Shown here one piece after another: positions 10,075-20,455 of a DNA stretch of 61,004 bases (its first letter is position 1; each line of letters begins with the position of its first letter). The notes beneath the pieces are model-generated. The model saw nothing but the letters and a program-made list of their open reading frames with translations, was not told the origin of the DNA and did no database searches. Location of the stretch: NCBI GenBank assembly GCA_021300495.1, contig JAJTDK010000003.1:1-61004 (forward strand), given 5' to 3'. The position numbers were made by a program, and so were the translations under genes. The stretch comes from Limnohabitans sp. (GTDB lineage Bacteria; Pseudomonadota; Gammaproteobacteria; Burkholderiales; Burkholderiaceae_C).

Positions 10075-11121
10075 ATGTCCCTGAACCTTTACCCACTGGC
10101 GCGCACCTTTTTATTCAACTTAGATCCTGAGACTGCCCACGATCTCACCTTGAATCAGTTGGCACAAACGCAGAATACATTTCTGGACAGGGCCTACCGA
10201 CAGCCTTGGATTGCCGACCCCATTCAATTGGCTGGCCTGACTTTTCCCAATCGCGTTGGCATGGCGGCAGGACTTGATAAAAATGCAAGGTGCATTGATG
10301 GTCTGGGTGCCATGGGCTTTGGTTTTGTTGAGGTGGGCACAGTCACGCCTTTGCCGCAACCCGGTAACGAGAAACCCCGCATGTTCAGACTGCCCGAAGC
10401 CAAGGCTTTGATCAACCGACTGGGTTTTAACAACCAAGGGCTAGAAGCGTTTGTGGCCAATGTGAAAAAGTCTAAGTTCAGAAGTCAAGGTCGATTGCTG
10501 GGCTTGAACATTGGCAAGAATGCAAGCACCCCCATTGAGCGAGCCACCGACGACTATCTCATTGGATTGAGTGGTGTGTACGAGCATGCCGATTATGTGA
10601 CAGTGAACATCTCAAGCCCCAACACCAAAAACCTGCGCTCCTTGCAAACCGATGAAGCGCTGGATCAACTCTTGTCAGCCTTGAACGAACGCAAAATGGC
10701 CTTAGCAGACACCCATCAAAAACGCGTGCCTGTCTTTCTCAAAATAGCCCCCGACTTAGACGATGCGCAGGTGGCCGTCATTGCCCAAAGTCTTGTCAAA
10801 CACCAAATGGATGGCGTGATTGCAACCAACACCACTTTGTCTAGAGATGCTGTGAAAGGCATGCCGCACTGTGATGAAGCAGGTGGCTTGTCGGGCTCGC
10901 CTGTTTTGGCAGGAAGCAACCGCGTCATTCGCTTGTTGCGTCAGCACCTAGGCACACAGTTTCCCATCATTGGCGTGGGCGGCATTTTGAGTGGCTACGA
11001 TGCCGTCAGCAAAATTGAAGCGGGCGCTGATGTCGTGCAAATTTACACAGGCCTCATTTACAAAGGACCTGCTTTGGTTCATGAAGTGGCCAAGGCCCTG
11101 AAGCAGACCTCTCACAATTAA
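10075..11121 (+). CDS. pyrD: Dihydroorotate dehydrogenase (quinone), class 2
   Basis: Membrane-associated flavoenzyme of pyrimidine synthesis that oxidises dihydroorotate to orotate and passes electrons to quinone. At 348 residues it includes the N-terminal helix extension of class 2 enzymes ([20 protein letters not shown]). FMN- and substrate-binding motifs are visible: [31 protein letters not shown] and IGVGGILSG. It starts 25 bases from divergent rpiA. Its stop is 13 bases from the convergent oxidoreductase gene. Confidence 0.97.
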   Translation: MSLNLYPLARTFLFNLDPETAHDLTLNQLAQTQNTFLDRAYRQPWIADPIQLAGLTFPNRVGMAAGLDKNARCIDGLGAMGFGFVEVGTVTPLPQPGNEKPRMFRLPEAKALINRLGFNNQGLEAFVANVKKSKFRSQGRLLGLNIGKNASTPIERATDDYLIGLSGVYEHADYVTVNISSPNTKNLRSLQTDEALDQLLSALNERKMALADTHQKRVPVFLKIAPDLDDAQVAVIAQSLVKHQMDGVIATNTTLSRDAVKGMPHCDEAGGLSGSPVLAGSNRVIRLLRQHLGTQFPIIGVGGILSGYDAVSKIEAGADVVQIYTGLIYKGPALVHEVAKALKQTSHN

Positions 11122-11134
11122 GGACCGGGCAAAC

Positions 11135-12256
11135 TCAGTGTTTCAGGGCCTGCGAAACTTCATGGGCAATGGCCAATGAACTGGTCAGACCCGGAGATTC
11201 AATGCCCAGCAAGTGAACCAAACCCGGCACGCCATGTGACGCTGGCCCCATGATGCAAAAGTCGGCAGCCTTCTCATGGGGCGCATTGATTTTGGGACGA
11301 ATGCCAGCATAAGAAGGCATCAGAGCGCCATCTTTGAGGCCTGGCCAATATTTGCGAACCTCGGCATAAAAAGCATCACCTCGGCTGGGGTTGACATCCA
11401 AATCATCGGGCGATTCGACCCACTCCACGTCGGGTCCAAACTTGGCTTGGCCTGCCATGTCCAAAGTTAAGTGCACCCCCAAACCTGCCGCCTCAGGAAC
11501 CGGGTAAATCAATCTTGAAAAGGGCGATCTTCCCGTGAGGCTGAAGTAGTTGCCCTTGGCGTAATAAGCCAGTGGCAGTTGCGCCAAATTGGATCCCGCA
11601 AACTGACGCGCGACCTGGGGGGCTATCAGGCCTGTTGAATTAATCACTTGGTCGGCTAAAAGTTCAGTGCCATCCGCAGTGCGAACGATGAACTGCGTTT
11701 GCCCCGCCTCGTGCACAACCTGGGCTGACAAAAATTGAGAATTGAGCGCCAACATGCCGCCTGCATTTTCAAAATCGCCCAAGTAACTCAGCATCAAGGC
11801 ATGACTGTCAATAATGCCTGTGCCAGGAGACCACAACGCGGCCTCACATTGCAAGGAGGGCTCCATGGCCTGGGCTTGGGTTGCCGTCAACAAGCTCAAT
11901 TGATCGGCACCCAAAACGCCATTGGCATCGGCCTTGGCTTGAATGGAAGCCAATTGGGCAACTTGGGATGCAGAGGTGGCCACGATCAATTTACCGCACT
12001 GTTTGTGGGGTATGTGGCGCTCTTGGCAATAGCCGTACAGCAATTTTCGGCCTTGGACGCAAAGCTTGGCTTTCAAAGAACCCGCTGGGTAATAAATGCC
12101 TGCGTGAATGACTTCGCTGTTGCGAGAGCTGGTGCCTGTTCCAAAAGCGTCTGCCGCCTCCAAGAGCAACACCTCACGGCCTTCCAGTGCCAACTGACGT
12201 GCCACGGCCAAGCCAACCACGCCGGCCCCTAAAACAACGGTTTGAATTCGATCCAT
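11135..12256 (-). CDS. FAD-dependent oxidoreductase, LhgO / DAO family
   Basis: The 373-residue protein opens with a dinucleotide-binding fold ([28 protein letters not shown]). The motif [21 protein letters not shown] that follows is characteristic of the L-2-hydroxyglutarate oxidase group within the DAO superfamily, and [14 protein letters not shown] near the C terminus closes the FAD site. It probably oxidises a 2-hydroxy acid and delivers electrons to quinone or oxygen, but the substrate is not proven. It is a single gene, convergent with pyrD and divergent from the SDR gene. Confidence 0.85.
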   Translation of the reverse strand: MDRIQTVVLGAGVVGLAVARQLALEGREVLLLEAADAFGTGTSSRNSEVIHAGIYYPAGSLKAKLCVQGRKLLYGYCQERHIPHKQCGKLIVATSASQVAQLASIQAKADANGVLGADQLSLLTATQAQAMEPSLQCEAALWSPGTGIIDSHALMLSYLGDFENAGGMLALNSQFLSAQVVHEAGQTQFIVRTADGTELLADQVINSTGLIAPQVARQFAGSNLAQLPLAYYAKGNYFSLTGRSPFSRLIYPVPEAAGLGVHLTLDMAGQAKFGPDVEWVESPDDLDVNPSRGDAFYAEVRKYWPGLKDGALMPSYAGIRPKINAPHEKAADFCIMGPASHGVPGLVHLLGIESPGLTSSLAIAHEVSQALKH

Positions 12257-12352
12257 GCCCTATTCTCGCTGACACACGCACGACAGTTCAAATGGATTCT
12301 TACAGGCAAACTACTTTTTTTAAAAAATCAAGCCCATCCACCAAGGAGACCC

Positions 12353-13114
12353 ATGAAGCTGTTCAACTTACACAACAAAGTGGCCATTGTCACAGGCGCA
12401 AGTCGAGGCATAGGCCGATCTATCGCCTTTCAATTGGCTCGCGCCGGCGCCAAGGTCGTGATCTCAAGCCGAAAGCAAGAAGCCTGTGAGGCCGTGGTCC
12501 AGGAAATTCAAGCGGAAGGCGGCACGGCCATGGCCATCAGCGCCAGCATTGCCATCAAAGAACAACTGCAGAACTTGGTGCAAAAAACCCGCGATGCTTG
12601 GGGCCCCATTGATATTTTGGTTTGCAATGCTGCCAGCAACCCTTACTACGGCCCCACCACGGGCATGAGCGATGAAATCTTCAACAAGGTCATGCACAAC
12701 AACGTCTTGTCTAGCTCGTGGCTTTGCACCATGGTCTATCCGGACATGAAAGCTAAAAAGGATGGCGCCATTGTGTTGGTCTCATCGGTGGGCGGCTTAC
12801 ATGGCTCAGCGGTCATAGGCGCGTACAACATTTCCAAAGCCGCCGACATGCAATTGGCACGCAACTTGGCGGTTGAATGGGGTCCCGACAACATCCGCGT
12901 CAATTGCATCGCACCCGGCCTCATTCGTACAGCCTTTGCCAAGGCCCTCACGGACGATCCTGTCAAAGCGGGCATGGTCGAAAATGAAACACCCTTGCGC
13001 CGAATTGGCGAGCCAGATGACATTGGCGGTATTGCGGTTCTATTGGCCAGCGCCGCCGGCAAGTACATCACGGGTCAAACCATTGTGGCCGATGGCGGCA
13101 TGATGATTAGATGA
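12353..13114 (+). CDS. Short-chain dehydrogenase/reductase (SDR)
   Basis: The 253-residue classical SDR has the cofactor motif TGASRGIG near residue 15, a CNAAS variant of the NNAG motif, the catalytic serine in SSVGG and the YNISK active-site Tyr/Lys pair. The C terminus (GQTIVADGGM) matches FabG/DHRS4-like NADP-dependent enzymes. I chose ATG 12353 over an in-frame upstream start at 12242 because AAGGAG lies at 12343-12348 and homology begins at MKLFNLHNKVAIVTG. The substrate is unknown. A strong terminator follows. Confidence 0.9.
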   Translation: MKLFNLHNKVAIVTGASRGIGRSIAFQLARAGAKVVISSRKQEACEAVVQEIQAEGGTAMAISASIAIKEQLQNLVQKTRDAWGPIDILVCNAASNPYYGPTTGMSDEIFNKVMHNNVLSSSWLCTMVYPDMKAKKDGAIVLVSSVGGLHGSAVIGAYNISKAADMQLARNLAVEWGPDNIRVNCIAPGLIRTAFAKALTDDPVKAGMVENETPLRRIGEPDDIGGIAVLLASAAGKYITGQTIVADGGMMIR

Positions 13115-13130
13115 TCTGGTTTTTTCAACA

Positions 13131-13163
13131 AAAAAGCCCAGGGCACTGCGCTGGGCTTTTTTT
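13131..13163. terminator. Bidirectional terminator between the SDR gene and sodB
   Basis: AAAAGCCCAG and CTGGGCTTTT form a 10-bp stem with a short loop, flanked by A and T tracts on the two sides. It can therefore serve both converging genes. Confidence 0.88.
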
Positions 13164-13208
13164 GTGGTGAGGCGGTATCAGAAACAACTGATTCCGCCTC
13201 TAATTCAA

Positions 13209-13790
13209 TTAAGCAAAATTGGCTTCTGCAAAAGACCAATTGACCAATTTGTCCAAGAATGTCTCAACAAACTTGGGGCGCATGTTGCGGTAGTCGATGT
13301 AGTAGGCGTGCTCCCATACGTCTACAGTTAAAAGGGCTTTGTCGCCCGTTGTTAAAGGTGTGCCTGCGGCGCCCATGTTGACAATGTCAACGCTGCCGTC
13401 AGCCTTCTTGACCAACCAAGTCCAACCTGAACCAAAGTTGCCCACCGCGCTTTTCACAAAGGCTTCTTTGAAAGCAGCGTATGAGCCAAATTTGGCATTG
13501 ATGGCTGCAGCCAAAGCACCTGTGGGCTCGCCACCGCCGTTTGGCTTCATGCAATTCCAGAAGAAGGTGTGGTTCCAGATTTGAGCAGAGTTGTTGTAAA
13601 TGCCACCGCTGGATTTCTTGATGATTTCTTCCAAAGACATTGATTCAAACTCAGTGCCTTTTTGTAAATTGTTCAAATTCACGACGTAAGCATTGTGGTG
13701 CTTACCGTGGTGAAATTCCAAAGTTTCTTGGCTGTAGTTGGGTGCCAATGCGTCAATGGCATAGGGCAATGCTGGCAGGGTGTGTTCCAT
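13209..13790 (-). CDS. sodB: Superoxide dismutase, Fe type
   Basis: Cytosolic enzyme that converts superoxide to hydrogen peroxide and oxygen. At 193 residues it has metal-ligand regions ETLEFHHGKHHNAYV, QIWNHTFFWNCM and DVWEHAYYIDYRN. The stretch GSGWTWLV and short length favour the iron form over the manganese form. It is a single gene between the bidirectional terminator and a 128-base gap before xseA. Confidence 0.96.
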   Translation of the reverse strand: MEHTLPALPYAIDALAPNYSQETLEFHHGKHHNAYVVNLNNLQKGTEFESMSLEEIIKKSSGGIYNNSAQIWNHTFFWNCMKPNGGGEPTGALAAAINAKFGSYAAFKEAFVKSAVGNFGSGWTWLVKKADGSVDIVNMGAAGTPLTTGDKALLTVDVWEHAYYIDYRNMRPKFVETFLDKLVNWSFAEANFA

Positions 13791-13918
13791 GAGTTCCTCG
13801 TTAAAGTGCAGTAAAAATCTAATCGGCTATTGTAGGTCGATCGGCTTTGCTTGTCTGTGAATTCCATGCAATAGGCACAGCATGTCTGGGGTTGACATGG
13901 GGCCCTCTGGTCAAAGCG

Positions 13919-15202
13919 CTATTTGACTTGCAGATTCACCTGCCCATCGGCCAAGCTGGCCGTGACGGATTGGTTTGCTTGAAAGTCACTGGCATGCGTG
14001 AGGGCTCGGCCCTTGTCATCGGTCAGCCAGGCATAACCGCGCTCCAAAACCAAGTGCGGATCTAGCAGCCCCAATCGGGTGCCCATGTTCAAGTTGCGCT
14101 GATGGTGCAACTGAAGATTTTGCTGAAGAAGCCTTGGTAAATGTTCTGAATGTCTAGAAAGCATTTGCTTTTGAGCTTGTACCTGAGATTTAAATCCGTA
14201 TTGAAGCGACTGGTGCATGCGCATCAATTGCGCAGTTTGGTCCTTCAAACGGCTGGATGGCCGCCCAAGCCGATTGGCAATCCAGTCTAGCCTTTGGCTC
14301 AAGCGGTCTAGGCTGGTGTTCAGCGCATCAGCAAGTGCGTTTTGCAGAAGCTGGCAATCGGCCAGAAGCTGAGCGCCTTCGGTTGCGACCAATTCGGCTG
14401 CAGCTGTTGGCGTAGGCGCTCGCAAGTCGGCCACAAAGTCTGTCAAAGTGAAGTCGGTTTCATGGCCGACGCCTGAAATAATGGGAATGGGACAAGACGC
14501 AACAGCCCTGACCAAGGCTTCGTCATTGAAAGCCCACAAATCTTCCATAGAACCACCACCGCGAACCATCAAGATGACATCGATCGACAAGGGCTGCGTG
14601 GAAAAAGACCCCTGCCAACTGACCAGCTTTTTCAAGCTTTGAAGCAACTCTGAAGGCGCGTTGATACCTTGTACAGAAGCTGGCCCCACTATGACAGGAA
14701 TATGAGGCACACGCCTTTGCAATGCGCTCACCACGTCATGCAAAGCTGCTGCGCCCAGTGAGGTAATGACACCAATGGCACGTGGTTGAGCGGGAATAGC
14801 TCGTTTGCGCGAAGCATCAAACAGGCCCTCGGCTTCCAAGTTGGCTTTGAGTTTCAAAAACTGCGCAAACAAATCACCCTGTCCCGCTCTTTGCATGGTT
14901 TCCACAACCAACTGCAAATCGCCCCGCGCTTCATACACCCCCAGCTTGCCTCTGAGTTCCACCATTTCGCCATCTTTGGGCATGAAGCCTAAAGCACTGG
15001 CGGCCCTTTTGAACATGGCACAGCGTATTTGCCCGCTATCGTCCTTCAGATTGAAATAGCAGTGACCGCTGGCCGCCCTAGAGAAGCCAGATATCTCTCC
15101 CTTGACCGCAACAGGGTTGAACCTCGCATTCAATGTGTCAGCAATTGCAAGGCAAAGTGCCCCAACTGACCAAACACGGGGCGCAGAATCTAATCGCATC
15201 AT
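13919..15202 (-). CDS. xseA: Exodeoxyribonuclease VII large subunit
   Basis: Large subunit of the single-strand DNA exonuclease ExoVII, used in mismatch repair and recombination. At 427 residues it has the N-terminal OB-fold (VWSVGALCLAIADTLNARFNPVAVKGEISGF) and the catalytic domain with GVITSLGAAALHDV, VRGGGSMEDLWAFND and GVGHETDFTLTDFVADLRAPTP. The small-subunit gene xseB is not adjacent. It is transcribed away from exbB, with 310 bases between them. Confidence 0.95.
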   Translation of the reverse strand: MMRLDSAPRVWSVGALCLAIADTLNARFNPVAVKGEISGFSRAASGHCYFNLKDDSGQIRCAMFKRAASALGFMPKDGEMVELRGKLGVYEARGDLQLVVETMQRAGQGDLFAQFLKLKANLEAEGLFDASRKRAIPAQPRAIGVITSLGAAALHDVVSALQRRVPHIPVIVGPASVQGINAPSELLQSLKKLVSWQGSFSTQPLSIDVILMVRGGGSMEDLWAFNDEALVRAVASCPIPIISGVGHETDFTLTDFVADLRAPTPTAAAELVATEGAQLLADCQLLQNALADALNTSLDRLSQRLDWIANRLGRPSSRLKDQTAQLMRMHQSLQYGFKSQVQAQKQMLSRHSEHLPRLLQQNLQLHHQRNLNMGTRLGLLDPHLVLERGYAWLTDDKGRALTHASDFQANQSVTASLADGQVNLQVK

Positions 15203-15346
15203 GAAAAAACCTTATTTTTCGCGGTGTTCAAGGCCATATCAGTTACAAAAGCCAGTATTTTCTTGATCAAACAGTCCACAGCTTGCAATTTACTTGCATT
15301 GCGCCGCTACTGTGCAGGCCCAACAGGCATGGTGATGTGTAAGCCA

Positions 15347-15376
15347 TTGATTTAATTAAAAAATTTACTGTATAAA
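15347..15376 (+). promoter_or_regulatory. Candidate sigma-70 promoter for exbBD
   Basis: TTGATT (15347-15352) and TATAAA (15371-15376) are separated by 18 bases within the 310-base gap 15203-15512. Transcription would start near 15383 and leave a leader of about 130 bases before exbB. The rest of the gap upstream shows no gene. Confidence 0.45.
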
Positions 15377-15433
15377 AAATGAGCGCCAGAATAAAATCCA
15401 GCATTCATGCGGTTTGCGAGCCTGCGACAGCCA

Positions 15434-15469
15434 TGTTCTTCACAAAGTTATCCACAGAAATGAAGAACA
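15434..15469. repeat. Inverted repeat enclosing a consensus DnaA box
   Basis: TGTTCTTCA (15434-15442) and TGAAGAACA (15461-15469) are perfect 9-base arms. The 18-base spacer contains TTATCCACA (15448-15456), an exact DnaA-box consensus. It lies in the predicted leader of exbB. There is no T tract, so it is not a terminator. Confidence 0.6.
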
Positions 15470-15512
15470 ATTCGATCGGCCATAATCAAAACTGAAACCA
15501 GAAGTAGAAAGA

Positions 15513-16136
15513 TTGATTTTGTTAAACATCATACAAGCAGCAGGATGGCCCATATGGCCTCTCATTGCATGCTCCATCTTTGCGCTGGCCATTATTTTGG
15601 AGCGCCTTTACGCCTTGCAAAGCACCAAGGTCTTGCCTGAACATGCTTTGCAACGCGCCATCGACAGTACCCAACAGGGGTTTCCAAGCGTCGCCAGCAT
15701 ACAAGAGATTGCCCAAATGGGTGCCATTGGACCTATTTTTGCCAGCGGTTTACAAACACTTTCTTTGAACCCCCATGCCAGCCACCAAGATGTTCGCGAA
15801 AGCATGGAAATGGAAGGTCGCATGGCAGCGCAAGGTTTAGAGCGCTACCTCACCGCTTTGGCCACATTGGCTTCTGCCTCTCCCTTGCTTGGTTTGTTGG
15901 GCACGGTCGTTGGCATGATTGAGATCTTTGGGTTACAAACGCCGGGTCAACAACAACCTGCAGAACTGGCGCACGGCATTTCAATTGCGCTTTACAACAC
16001 GGCTCTTGGCCTGATGGTTGCAATTCCATGCCTCATGGCATGGCGTTTCTTCAAGTCCAAAGTAGACCGTTTGGTTTTGCAAATGGAATGGGCTTCTGAA
16101 CGGTTTGCCAGACATTTGGCAGCCATGCGTGAGTAA
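15513..16136 (+). CDS. exbB: MotA/TolQ/ExbB proton channel family protein
   Basis: Inner-membrane subunit of a proton-driven energy transducer that powers outer-membrane TonB-dependent transport, or a Tol-like system. At 207 residues it has a hydrophobic N-terminal helix (about 8-30) and two further helices in the conserved region ASASPLLGLLGTVVGMIEIF and ALGLMVAIPCLMAW. The start is a TTG at 15513; a second TTG at 15519 is also possible. It is followed 23 bases later by exbD. No tonB gene is in the window, so the TonB partner must be elsewhere. Confidence 0.9.
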   Translation: MILLNIIQAAGWPIWPLIACSIFALAIILERLYALQSTKVLPEHALQRAIDSTQQGFPSVASIQEIAQMGAIGPIFASGLQTLSLNPHASHQDVRESMEMEGRMAAQGLERYLTALATLASASPLLGLLGTVVGMIEIFGLQTPGQQQPAELAHGISIALYNTALGLMVAIPCLMAWRFFKSKVDRLVLQMEWASERFARHLAAMRE

Positions 16137-16159
16137 ATCAAACTTCGAATGAGTTCATT

Positions 16160-16582
16160 TTGAAATTTAAAAAGAGCACGGCCATTGAACCCGACATCAA
16201 TTTGATTCCCTTCATTGATGTGCTTTTGGTTGTTCTCATTTTCTTAATGCTCACCACCACTTGGTCCCGCTTCAACCAGATGAATGTCAGCTTACCTTCC
16301 GCCAATGCCCAGGGCTCAACAGATGCCACGCCGTCTTGGGTGGTGGTTGTCAGTTCGCAAGGCACATATGCCGTCAACGGCGCCAAAATTGAAGGACGTA
16401 CTTTGCAAGACCTTAGCGCGGCCTTGGCTGGACTGCGCAAAACGGATGCGGCACTGATCATCAAAGCCGACGCATCGGCCAGCCACCAATCTGTGGTCAA
16501 TGTGCTGGAAGCTGCCCGAATGAATGGTGTTGTCAAAATAGCCTTTGCAACTCAAAATTCATCGCAAGCCAACAAACCTTAA
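16160..16582 (+). CDS. exbD: Biopolymer transport protein ExbD/TolR
   Basis: The 140-residue protein has a short cytoplasmic start, a single membrane helix (about 15-37: LIPFIDVLLVVLIFLMLT) carrying the conserved functional aspartate, and a periplasmic domain. It forms the proton channel with ExbB. The start is TTG, because the nearby ATG at 16149 runs into a stop after four codons. It sits between exbB and lpxK in one likely operon (10 bases to lpxK). Confidence 0.9.
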   Translation: MKFKKSTAIEPDINLIPFIDVLLVVLIFLMLTTTWSRFNQMNVSLPSANAQGSTDATPSWVVVVSSQGTYAVNGAKIEGRTLQDLSAALAGLRKTDAALIIKADASASHQSVVNVLEAARMNGVVKIAFATQNSSQANKP

Positions 16583-16592
16583 ACAAGCCATC

Positions 16593-17579
16593 ATGGTCCA
16601 GTGGCTGCAACAACTTCCTAAGTATTGGCGCAACCGCAATGCCATCACTTATTTACTTTGGCCTTTAGAAGTCACTTACAAAATTGCATGGCGCTTAAGG
16701 CAAGGGGCCATCCGATTGGGTTGGATAGAACAGCATCGCGTCAATGCCACGGTCATTGTGGTGGGCAATGTTGTGGTGGGTGGTGGCGGCAAAACACCTC
16801 TCACCATGGCCCTTGTTCAGCGTCTTGTGAAGCAAGGCTTGCAGGTAGGCGTGGTATCTCGCGGATACGGCAGAGCAAACACATCGTTGCAAATTGTGAA
16901 TGCGCAGAGTTTGGCCACTGATGTAGGCGATGAACCGCTGATGATTTTTCAAAAATGCAATGTGCCTGTGGTTGTAGGCACGCAGCGCGTTGCGGCGGCA
17001 AGGCAACTTCTCAATCAGTTCCCCTCCATCAATGTTTTGGTGTGTGACGACGGACTGCAACACATTGCACTGCAACGTGACATCGAAATTTGCGTCATGG
17101 ATGCAACAGGTTTAGGCAATGGTCATTTGCTGCCAGCCGGGCCTTTGCGAGAACCCTGGCCCCGACAAGTCGATTTGCTTTTACACACACACCAGAGAAC
17201 ATTGCCTGAAGGTTTTGAATCTCGCCGTGAACTCAGCTCGTTTGCTTTGACATCAGATGGCCAACAAGTGCCTATGGCAGACTTGAAATTAAATCCCGTC
17301 GAAGTTGTCTCGGGCATCGCCAAACCAGAAGCCTTTTTGGCCATGTTGAAGCAAGGGCAATTTCAAATTCGCCATTCAACAGAACTGCCCGACCACGATA
17401 ATTTTCAGAAATGGCAACCGTCTCATCCCGAATTGCCGCTTCTTTGCACTGAAAAAGATGCCGTTAAATTGTGGGCTAGGTTTCCGCAAGCGCTTGCAAT
17501 GCCTTTGGTGTTTGAACCAGAGCCATCATTTTGGGAAGCATTCGATCAACTCTTTCAAAGCCGTCACAGGTATCATTGA
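16593..17579 (+). CDS. lpxK: Tetraacyldisaccharide 4'-kinase
   Basis: Inner-membrane kinase that phosphorylates the 4' position of the lipid A precursor. From ATG 16593 it has 328 residues, typical of LpxK. The N-terminal hydrophobic helix (NAITYLLWPLEVTYKIAW) and the P-loop-like VGNVVVGGGGKTPLT are visible, followed by SRGYGR, DDGLQH and TEKDAVKL. An upstream in-frame ATG at 16545 lies inside exbD and was rejected. The following genes (Trm112, kdsB) are four and eighteen bases apart, consistent with an LPS operon. Confidence 0.94.
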   Translation: MVQWLQQLPKYWRNRNAITYLLWPLEVTYKIAWRLRQGAIRLGWIEQHRVNATVIVVGNVVVGGGGKTPLTMALVQRLVKQGLQVGVVSRGYGRANTSLQIVNAQSLATDVGDEPLMIFQKCNVPVVVGTQRVAAARQLLNQFPSINVLVCDDGLQHIALQRDIEICVMDATGLGNGHLLPAGPLREPWPRQVDLLLHTHQRTLPEGFESRRELSSFALTSDGQQVPMADLKLNPVEVVSGIAKPEAFLAMLKQGQFQIRHSTELPDHDNFQKWQPSHPELPLLCTEKDAVKLWARFPQALAMPLVFEPEPSFWEAFDQLFQSRHRYH

Positions 17580-17582
17580 GCC

Positions 17583-17789
17583 ATGGACACGAAATTACTA
17601 GAACTGTTGGTTTGCCCTGTCACCAAAGGCCCCCTAGATTTGCAGCGCGAACTGCAAGAGCTCTGGTCTCGCAGTGCTCGGCTTGCTTACCCCATCCGCA
17701 ATGGCATTCCCATCTTGCTAGAAAATGAAGCCCGCACACTGAGTGACGAAGAGTTAGAGCAACTCAAACCGCGCACGCCCTTGGTCTAA
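17583..17789 (+). CDS. Trm112 family small protein
   Basis: The 68-residue protein ([18 protein letters not shown], later [12 protein letters not shown]) belongs to the Trm112/YcaR family found between lpxK and kdsB in many proteobacteria. Related Trm112 proteins stabilise methyltransferases, but the role of the bacterial lpxK-kdsB version is not established. The usual CPxC zinc motif reads CPVT here, with only one cysteine, so metal binding is doubtful. It is tightly spaced with both neighbours. Confidence 0.88.
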   Translation: MDTKLLELLVCPVTKGPLDLQRELQELWSRSARLAYPIRNGIPILLENEARTLSDEELEQLKPRTPLV

Positions 17790-17807
17790 TTTCTCCTGAA
17801 GTGACAC

Positions 17808-18569
17808 ATGTCGCAAGCCTATACAGTCATTGTTCCTGCTCGCTTGGCATCCACGCGACTGCCCCATAAACCCTTGGCAGACATCCATGGCTTGCCCATG
17901 GTGGTTCGCGTGGCCCAAAGGGCTGCACTTTCCAATGCGTCCCAAGTGGTGGTTGCTGCCGACAGCATTGAAATTGTTCAGGCCTGCCAATCCCATGGAG
18001 TTCACGCCATACTTACCCAAGTTGACCATCCAAGCGGCAGTGATCGGCTTGCTGAAGCCAGTGCGCTGTTGGGTTTGAAACCTCATGATGTGGTGGTCAA
18101 TGTTCAAGGCGATGAGCCTCTTATCAATCCGGAACTTATCAATCAGGTGGCAGAATTACTCGTTCAGCGCCCCTCCGCCAGCATGAGTACGGCAGCCCAC
18201 GAAATTCACGAGCTAGCCGAGTTCACCAATCCCAATGTGGTCAAAGTGGTCATCGACCAGAGTCAATTGGCGCTCTATTTCAGCCGCGCACCCATCCCTT
18301 GGTGGCGAGATGGTTTTGCGAAAGGCATTCAAACCCTGCCACAACCTGCCCCCCTTCGGCATATTGGCATTTACGCGTACCGCGTAGGGTTTTTGCAAAG
18401 CTTTCCAACATTGCAAGCTGCACCCATCGAAACGGGTGAAGCCTTGGAGCAATTGCGGGCCTTGTGGCACGGGCACAAAATAGCGGTTCACATCACCCCC
18501 GATGTGCCTGGCCCCGGTGTCGATACCCCTGAAGATTTAGAGAGGGTCAGGGCTCTGTACAAACCCTGA
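17808..18569 (+). CDS. kdsB: CMP-KDO synthetase (3-deoxy-manno-octulosonate cytidylyltransferase)
   Basis: Cytosolic enzyme that activates KDO as CMP-KDO for lipopolysaccharide core synthesis. At 253 residues it has the nucleotidyltransferase N terminus [17 protein letters not shown], then [22 protein letters not shown] and the C-terminal [14 protein letters not shown]. It continues the lpxK operon. The 105-base gap to adk probably contains a promoter, but no clear elements stood out. Confidence 0.96.
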   Translation: MSQAYTVIVPARLASTRLPHKPLADIHGLPMVVRVAQRAALSNASQVVVAADSIEIVQACQSHGVHAILTQVDHPSGSDRLAEASALLGLKPHDVVVNVQGDEPLINPELINQVAELLVQRPSASMSTAAHEIHELAEFTNPNVVKVVIDQSQLALYFSRAPIPWWRDGFAKGIQTLPQPAPLRHIGIYAYRVGFLQSFPTLQAAPIETGEALEQLRALWHGHKIAVHITPDVPGPGVDTPEDLERVRALYKP

Positions 18570-18623
18570 TCACTGCGCCTTGGATTCGTCAGGTAAAGAC
18601 TGGCGTACCATGATATTCTCTAA

Positions 18624-19337
<714 letters not shown>

Positions 19338-19387
19338 CGCATTCACAACTGCAGGCCCAAGCTACTTAGGCTGTGGCTGGTCATGAA

Positions 19388-20374
19388 CTAAGCACAGTGG
19401 CTTTGCCGCTCGGACATGATGTCCAGCAGCAAGGCCACTCTGGTTTTAGCAGGGCTTAAAGCCTCGTGCGCATCAAACACATGGCTGCTGGTAGGAACCA
19501 CAGCACCCTGGTTGCATCGACTGCTTAATCGAATCTGAACCTTTGCCATTTGGGCCCGAACTAAACTTTCCTTCATTTTTGAACTGACGGAGCCATTGCC
19601 CGTTCCAGCTATGACCAAACCTTGAACGCCGGCGTTAACCAAAGCATCCACATGTTGGTGGCTTGCGTTGACATAGTTCATGACGATCTCTACCCATGGC
19701 CATTGAGCGGCCACAGGAAGGTGAGATACATGCCATCTTAGGTTTGGCAAGGGTTGGGGGAAGTTTTCAAACCACAGAACAGTGTCTTTTTGCACACTGC
19801 CTGCAGCACCCGTTTCACCTGAATCAAAAGCATTCAATCTTGTCGGATGTACTTTTTGAACAAACTGACTGTGGTGAATTTCTCCTGCAGCCACAAGCCA
19901 AACACCTGGCCCCTTGGTGGTGGCCGCAACCACCAGGGCATCTCTTAAGTTTTGCGGGCCGTCTGCATCTTTGAAATTGGCTGGCCGCATGGCACACGTG
20001 AAGACAATGGGTTTTGAATGATTGAGAACCTGAGATAAAAAATAAGCTGTTTCTTCTAAGGTGTCCGTGCCATGCGTCACCACAAGCGCAGCCACGTCGT
20101 CTTGGGCTAACCAATGATCACAGCGCTGTGCCAGATGAGTCCATGTTTCAAAGTCCATGTCCTTGCTGTCCAATTGCGCCACTTGTTCAGCCTCAAATTG
20201 GCAGGCCGCCAAGACTTGTGGCCAAGGCAATGGGATGCTGCTTGCAGACTTGAGCAGCTCACCAATGCCCCGCTGGGCAGCTTTGTAAGACAAGCCTTCA
20301 TCGGCAGAGTCAGATTCACCCGCAATCGTGCCACCTGTGCCTAAAACAACAATTTTTTGATTATTTGCTTGCAT
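19388..20374 (-). CDS. L-asparaginase family amidohydrolase
   Basis: Converts asparagine to aspartate and ammonia. At 328 residues it has both catalytic threonine motifs: TGGTIAG near the N terminus and VTHGTDTLEETA in the middle. There is no signal peptide, so it is probably cytoplasmic. It is transcribed divergently from lexA, and the shared 81-base gap holds the two LexA operators, so LexA could affect it as well. Glutaminase side activity cannot be excluded. Confidence 0.92.
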   Translation of the reverse strand: MQANNQKIVVLGTGGTIAGESDSADEGLSYKAAQRGIGELLKSASSIPLPWPQVLAACQFEAEQVAQLDSKDMDFETWTHLAQRCDHWLAQDDVAALVVTHGTDTLEETAYFLSQVLNHSKPIVFTCAMRPANFKDADGPQNLRDALVVAATTKGPGVWLVAAGEIHHSQFVQKVHPTRLNAFDSGETGAAGSVQKDTVLWFENFPQPLPNLRWHVSHLPVAAQWPWVEIVMNYVNASHQHVDALVNAGVQGLVIAGTGNGSVSSKMKESLVRAQMAKVQIRLSSRCNQGAVVPTSSHVFDAHEALSPAKTRVALLLDIMSERQSHCA

Positions 20375-20385
20375 TTCTAAAAAGA

Positions 20386-20401
20386 CTGGTTAAAAATACA
20401 G
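20386..20401. promoter_or_regulatory. LexA operator 1
   Basis: CTGGTTAAAAATACAG fits the CTG-N10-CAG pattern of proteobacterial SOS boxes. It lies 54 bases before the lexA start, consistent with autorepression. Confidence 0.75.
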
Positions 20402-20404
20402 TAA

Positions 20405-20420
20405 CTGGATAAGAACACAG
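20405..20420. promoter_or_regulatory. LexA operator 2
   Basis: CTGGATAAGAACACAG is a second CTG-N10-CAG box, three bases after the first. Tandem boxes are typical for lexA autoregulation. Confidence 0.75.
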
Positions 20421-20455
20421 TTACTTGGCCTCAGACACCTTCAAAGGACTGCATC

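Noticed and set aside
11735-12232. 165-codon plus-strand frame inside the FAD oxidoreductase
   Set aside because: Antisense to a gene with clear FAD motifs; no recognisable product.
15448-15456. Replication origin
   Set aside because: A single DnaA box without a cluster, AT-rich unwinding region or dnaA/dnaN genes.
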